A stretch of 11,111 nt of DNA, from positions 1 through 11,111 of the forward strand of contig JAYYEV010000006.1 of assembly GCA_036159515.1 (NCBI GenBank), read 5' to 3'. A program made the position numbers and the translations under genes. Source of the DNA: GCA-002727735 sp036159515 (GTDB lineage: Bacteria > Bacteroidota > Bacteroidia > Flavobacteriales_D > Parvicellaceae). Below, piece after piece: positions 7,897 through 11,111 of this stretch. Under the pieces are notes generated by a model, which saw nothing but the letters and a program-made list of their open reading frames with translations, was not told where the DNA came from and did no database searches. Every line of letters begins with the position of its first letter. Within the stretch, counting starts at the first letter, position 1.

Positions 7897-7897
7897 A

Positions 7898-8215
7898 TTA
7901 GATATTAGCATCTAATTTCTCAGCCAATTGCTCCTTTGGCACAGCACCTACGACTTTATCAACTACTTCACCATTTTTAAGAAAAACAATAGTGGGGATA
8001 TTCCTCACTCCAAATTGAGCAGCAATTCCTCCATGAAGATCTACGTTCACTTTTCCAACAACCGCTTTTCCTTCATATTCTGTTGCCAAAGCATCTACGT
8101 GAGGTCCAACCATACGACATGGTCCACACCACTCTGCCCAAAAATCAACTAATACTACTTTGTCCGATTTTAGAGCAAGGGAATCAAAATTTTCGTCTGT
8201 AAACTCGAGAGCCAT
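7898..8215 (-). CDS. trxA: Thioredoxin
   Basis: This 105-residue cytoplasmic dithiol-disulfide oxidoreductase has the complete thioredoxin fold and no signal peptide. The active site is W29-C30-G-P-C33 in DFWAEWCGPCRM, the buried Asp is D24, and the cis-proline is P74 in NIPTIVFLKNG. Length and all key residues are normal, so it should serve as a general reductant (ribonucleotide reductase, peroxiredoxins). It lies 69 bp downstream of dnaE on the same strand, an order common in Bacteroidota. It appears to have its own promoter in that gap, so it could be transcribed both with dnaE and alone. Its 3' end faces the lectin gene with one base between the two stops, and no hairpin terminator is visible there. 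Confidence 0.98.
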   Translation of the reverse strand: MALEFTDENFDSLALKSDKVVLVDFWAEWCGPCRMVGPHVDALATEYEGKAVVGKVNVDLHGGIAAQFGVRNIPTIVFLKNGEVVDKVVGAVPKEQLAEKLDANI

Positions 8216-8237
8216 AATGAATCAATTTAATTTACGT

Positions 8238-8270
8238 CAAATATATATTAAATACTGAATTAGTATTCAA
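8238..8270 (-). promoter_or_regulatory. Predicted trxA promoter (TTG-22-TATATTTG)
   Basis: On the minus strand, TTG at 8270-8268, a 22-base spacer, and TATATTTG at 8245-8238 match the Bacteroidota housekeeping promoter (TTG, 17-23 bases, TAnnTTTG). The -7 box ends 22 bases before the trxA ATG, giving a short leader of roughly 15-18 bases. This is the best promoter match in the window. Confidence 0.6.
8251..8267. repeat. Inverted repeat inside the trxA promoter spacer
   Basis: AATACT-gaatt-AGTATT is a perfect 6-bp inverted repeat with a 5-base centre. It fills most of the spacer between the -33 and -7 boxes of the predicted trxA promoter. It could be an operator, or part of the dnaE 3' end as a weak hairpin, although it lacks a GC-rich stem. 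It could also be chance in AT-rich DNA. Confidence 0.35.
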
Positions 8271-8284
8271 AAAATTAATTTTAG

Positions 8285-11111
8285 TTAGTGTGTTTCTGTC
8301 ACTATCTGTTCTTCTTTCAATTTGTATAAATAGGTATCCATTTTAGACTTATTGATAGAGTACCCTAAAAATCCATCCATATTTTGTAAACCCTCTAAAA
8401 AATCATTTGACACACTGGTTTGAAACTTTCTGGAATTTAGGGTGATAAATGACTTACTCTCTCTGTCTAATAATTCGAATATAAGCTGTTTTTTTCCTTT
8501 GTGTTTCTTGACCAATTTTTCAATAGATGAAATGCGATCTTTCTTCATTTCCTCAAAATCCCAACGCACATATAATGATGCAGTGAGCTTTTCTCTTACA
8601 TCATCAAGTAACTCAATTTGTTGTATTCTGAATTCTTTTTGAAACTCATCGGATTTATAATATTTAGGTCGTTGTTGCACCTTACCTTTAATATGAAGGA
8701 AATTACCTGGCACCAAAAAGTGCATAAACTTTAAATACTGTTCTCCAAATAAACGAAACTCCATTTGACCTTCCATATCTTGTAACTCTAAAACACCGTA
8801 TTTTGTTCCTCTCCTACTTTCTAAATTTGCAGCAGAATTCGCTAAACCAATAAATGAAAATTCACGTTCTGGAAGTTCTTGTAACTTTTCATTCAGCACT
8901 TTTAAATTAATGTCGCAGAAGTAATTTAATTCTAGTTTATAATCCTGTAGTGGGTGACCAGTAAGATAGATACCTACTACGTCCTTTTCTTTGGTTAACA
9001 ATTCAAAGGTGCTCCACTCATCTACAGCAGGAATGTTAGGTTCTGCTAATTCGACAGTTTCTCCAAATGCATCAAATAAACTAGCTTGATTGGTGTTGTT
9101 TTTAGCTTGAAATGCTTGTCCAAATTTAATGGATCTTTCAATCAAAGATTGTTGCTGTTCATCCAACCCAAAATATTGTGCTCGGTGAAGTCCTGGAAAA
9201 GAATCAAAGGCCCCAGCCATAGCAAGACTTTCTAATACTCTTTTATTGCAATCTTTTAAGCTGACTTTTTTCACGAAATCAAAAATGGAATGAAATTTCC
9301 CTTCTACTTTTCTCTGTTCTACAATGTTTTTGACGGGACCATGACCCACCCCTTTAATAGCTCCCAAACCAAATCGAATTTCACCTTTTTCATTCACTGC
9401 AAACTTATACCAGCTTTCATTCACGTCAGGACCTAGCACTTTCATTCCCATTCGATTGCACTCTTCCATAAAGAAGGTTACCGTTTTAATATCGTTCATG
9501 TTATTACTCAATACGGCAGCCATGTATTGAGCAGGATAATGTGCTTTTAAAAAAGCGGTTTGATAAGCAATTAAGGCATAACAGGTACTGTGTGACTTAT
9601 TAAATGCATACGAAGCAAACTTCTCCCAATCTTTCCAAATCTTCTCTAAAATTTCTGCATCATGGCCTCTTTCACCACCTTGTTGAAGAAATTGAGGTTT
9701 CATTTTTGAGAGCAGCTCAAAATTCTTTTTTCCCATGGCCTTTCTCAACGTGTCGGCCTCCCCTTTAGTAAATCCAGCCAGTTTTTGAGATAATAACATC
9801 ACTTGCTCTTGGTAAACCGTAATACCATACGTTTCTTCCAGATACTCTTGCATCACAGGGAGATCGTATTCAATTTCCTCATTACCATGTTTCCTCTTAA
9901 TAAAACTGGGAATGTATTCCAATGGACCTGGCCTATACAAGGCATTCATGGCAATTAAATCTGAAAAGGCGGTTGGGCGCAGTGATTTCAAATGTTTCTG
10001 CATTCCTGGTGATTCATACTGAAAAATACCCACCGTTTCACCTCGTTGAAACAATTCATACGTTTTTTTATCATCAAGTGGGATGGAATCAATATCAATT
10101 TCATCTCCCGTCATGGCTTTGATAATCTTTATCGTGTCCTTAATGAGCGTTAAGGTTTTTAGCCCCAGAAAATCCATTTTCAACAACCCTGCAGACTCCG
10201 CTACCGCATTATCAAATTGGGTACACCACATGTCTGAATCCTTGGCTAAAGCAACCGGAACAAGGTTTCGAATATCCGATGGGGTAATGATGACACCACA
10301 GGCATGAATTCCCGTATTTCTAAGCGAACCTTCAACCAATTTAGCTTGACGAATCACTTCACCCTCTAACCCTTCTTCGTCGAGTTTATTAATGAGTTCC
10401 TCTGCATTTTTTAATTGATCCGCATTCAATTTCTCCTTGACCTCTTCTTTTGACCAACCAAACAACTTATTCAATTTTACATCTGGGACTAACTTAGCCA
10501 AGCGATCCGTTTCTGGCAATGGTAAATCCAACACCCTACCGGTATCTCTTATAGATGACTTGGCTGCCATAGTTCCATAGGTTATGATTTGGGCAACTTG
10601 ACTAGATCCATATTTATCAATTACGTATTGAATTACTTTTCCTCTTCCTTCATCATCAAAGTCAATATCAATATCGGGTAACGAAATTCGATCGGGATTT
10701 AAGAAACGCTCAAATAGCAGGTTATATTCAATGGGATCTACATTAGTAATTCCCGTACAATAAGCTACAGCTGAACCCGCAGCAGATCCTCTTCCTGGAC
10801 CAACAGAAACCCCCATGTCGCGGGCGGCATTACAAAAATCCTGTACAATCAAAAAGTACCCAGGGTAGCCAGTATTTTTAATGGTCTCTAACTCAAAATT
10901 AAGTCGTTCCTCAATTTCAGGTGTAATCTCTTCATATCGCTTTTTTGCCCCTTCGTAGGTAAGGTGTTTTAAATAGTTATTTTCTCCCAATTTTAATGAA
11001 GGATCTGCTTGATCTTTTTCGTCTTGAAATTCTGCTGGAATTTGAAAAGCAGGAAGCAATACATCAGAAGCCAAGCGATAGGGCTCACACTTGGAAATGA
11101 TGTCATTGGTG
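8285..11111 (-). CDS. dnaE: DNA polymerase III alpha subunit, N-terminal part beyond right edge
   Basis: This is the replicative polymerase subunit. The frame stays open through the right edge, adding 12 codons (TNDIISKCEPYR) before the TTG at 11074-11072, which is an internal Leu. So 941 residues are visible and the PHP domain and true start are missing. The palm has GPGRGSAAGSAVAYC and PDIDIDFDDEGR (visible residues about 145-154) with two catalytic aspartates; the third is in LLKMDFLGLKTL (near base 10172). Then come FQYESPGMQKHL, NALYRPGPLEYIP, the finger motif GFTKGEADTLRKAMGKK and FNKSHSTCYALIAYQTAFLK. A helix-hairpin-helix region (FGLGAIKGVGHGPVKNIVEQ) follows, then an OB fold starting FSFIGLANSAANLESRRGTK. 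This is DnaE, not PolC: no exonuclease insertion is visible and the domain order is DnaE's. The gene lies upstream of trxA. Confidence 0.97.
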   Translation of the reverse strand, partial: TNDIISKCEPYRLASDVLLPAFQIPAEFQDEKDQADPSLKLGENNYLKHLTYEGAKKRYEEITPEIEERLNFELETIKNTGYPGYFLIVQDFCNAARDMGVSVGPGRGSAAGSAVAYCTGITNVDPIEYNLLFERFLNPDRISLPDIDIDFDDEGRGKVIQYVIDKYGSSQVAQIITYGTMAAKSSIRDTGRVLDLPLPETDRLAKLVPDVKLNKLFGWSKEEVKEKLNADQLKNAEELINKLDEEGLEGEVIRQAKLVEGSLRNTGIHACGVIITPSDIRNLVPVALAKDSDMWCTQFDNAVAESAGLLKMDFLGLKTLTLIKDTIKIIKAMTGDEIDIDSIPLDDKKTYELFQRGETVGIFQYESPGMQKHLKSLRPTAFSDLIAMNALYRPGPLEYIPSFIKRKHGNEEIEYDLPVMQEYLEETYGITVYQEQVMLLSQKLAGFTKGEADTLRKAMGKKNFELLSKMKPQFLQQGGERGHDAEILEKIWKDWEKFASYAFNKSHSTCYALIAYQTAFLKAHYPAQYMAAVLSNNMNDIKTVTFFMEECNRMGMKVLGPDVNESWYKFAVNEKGEIRFGLGAIKGVGHGPVKNIVEQRKVEGKFHSIFDFVKKVSLKDCNKRVLESLAMAGAFDSFPGLHRAQYFGLDEQQQSLIERSIKFGQAFQAKNNTNQASLFDAFGETVELAEPNIPAVDEWSTFELLTKEKDVVGIYLTGHPLQDYKLELNYFCDINLKVLNEKLQELPEREFSFIGLANSAANLESRRGTKYGVLELQDMEGQMEFRLFGEQYLKFMHFLVPGNFLHIKGKVQQRPKYYKSDEFQKEFRIQQIELLDDVREKLTASLYVRWDFEEMKKDRISSIEKLVKKHKGKKQLIFELLDRESKSFITLNSRKFQTSVSNDFLEGLQNMDGFLGYSINKSKMDTYLYKLKEEQIVTETH

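Noticed and set aside
7928..8152. Plus-strand open frame of 74 codons opposite trxA
   Set aside because: It lies entirely antisense to an unambiguous thioredoxin gene and shows no domain or composition of its own.
8442..10307. Several plus-strand open frames of 66-74 codons opposite dnaE
   Set aside because: They are antisense shadows of strongly conserved polymerase codons, with no supporting motifs.
11072..11074. TTG at 11074-11072 as the start of dnaE
   Set aside because: The frame continues upstream to the window edge with residues typical of DnaE, and the PHP domain is missing, so this TTG is an internal leucine.
1..11111. Insertion sequences, CRISPR arrays, tRNA/rRNA genes, prophage or defence systems
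   Set aside because: No transposase, integrase, repeat-spacer pattern, cloverleaf or defence-gene motif was seen on either strand; apart from the lectin and serine hydrolase regions the content is core chromosomal.

Overview
The window reads as chromosomal DNA of an AT-rich member of the Bacteroidota, most likely a flavobacterium-like lineage. The evidence is a type IX secretion (T9SS) sorting domain of the gliding-motility (CHU_C, type B) kind, a Bacteroidota-style large signal peptidase I, the dapB-lepB-wbqC gene order, dnaE followed by trxA, promoter boxes of the TAnnTTTG type, and no convincing Shine-Dalgarno sites. Genus and species cannot be resolved from sequence reading alone.

Layout. 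(1) 1-836, minus: the first 278 codons of an exported TPR-repeat protein running off the left edge. (2) 837-1044: AT-rich divergent spacer. (3) 1045-2910, plus: a serine hydrolase of the beta-lactamase/AmiE type carrying a leftover C-terminal GH3 domain but no GH3 catalytic domain. (4) 2885-6128, minus: a compact dapB-lepB-wbqC operon (3 bp gap, then an 8 bp overlap) whose end overlaps the serine hydrolase gene tail to tail by 26 bp. (5) 6235-7896, plus: a secreted L-type-lectin / SprB-repeat / PKD protein with a T9SS sorting domain. (6) 7898-8215, minus: thioredoxin, ending 1 bp from the lectin gene. (7) 8285-11111, minus: the replicative DNA polymerase III alpha subunit, whose N-terminus lies beyond the right edge.

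How the genes relate. dapB feeds diaminopimelate and lysine synthesis, lepB processes exported proteins, and wbqC belongs to a glycan-associated family, so the central operon is envelope-oriented. The serine hydrolase would act on peptidoglycan fragments if it is AmiE-like. The lectin needs Sec export and then T9SS. dnaE and trxA are housekeeping genes.

Most of the window is ordinary core chromosome, and I see no undescribed multi-gene system, mobile element, CRISPR array or RNA gene. The points most worth following are the GH3 fusion that has lost its glycosidase half, the short palindrome inside the apparent trxA promoter, and three genes for which TTG is the only plausible start.
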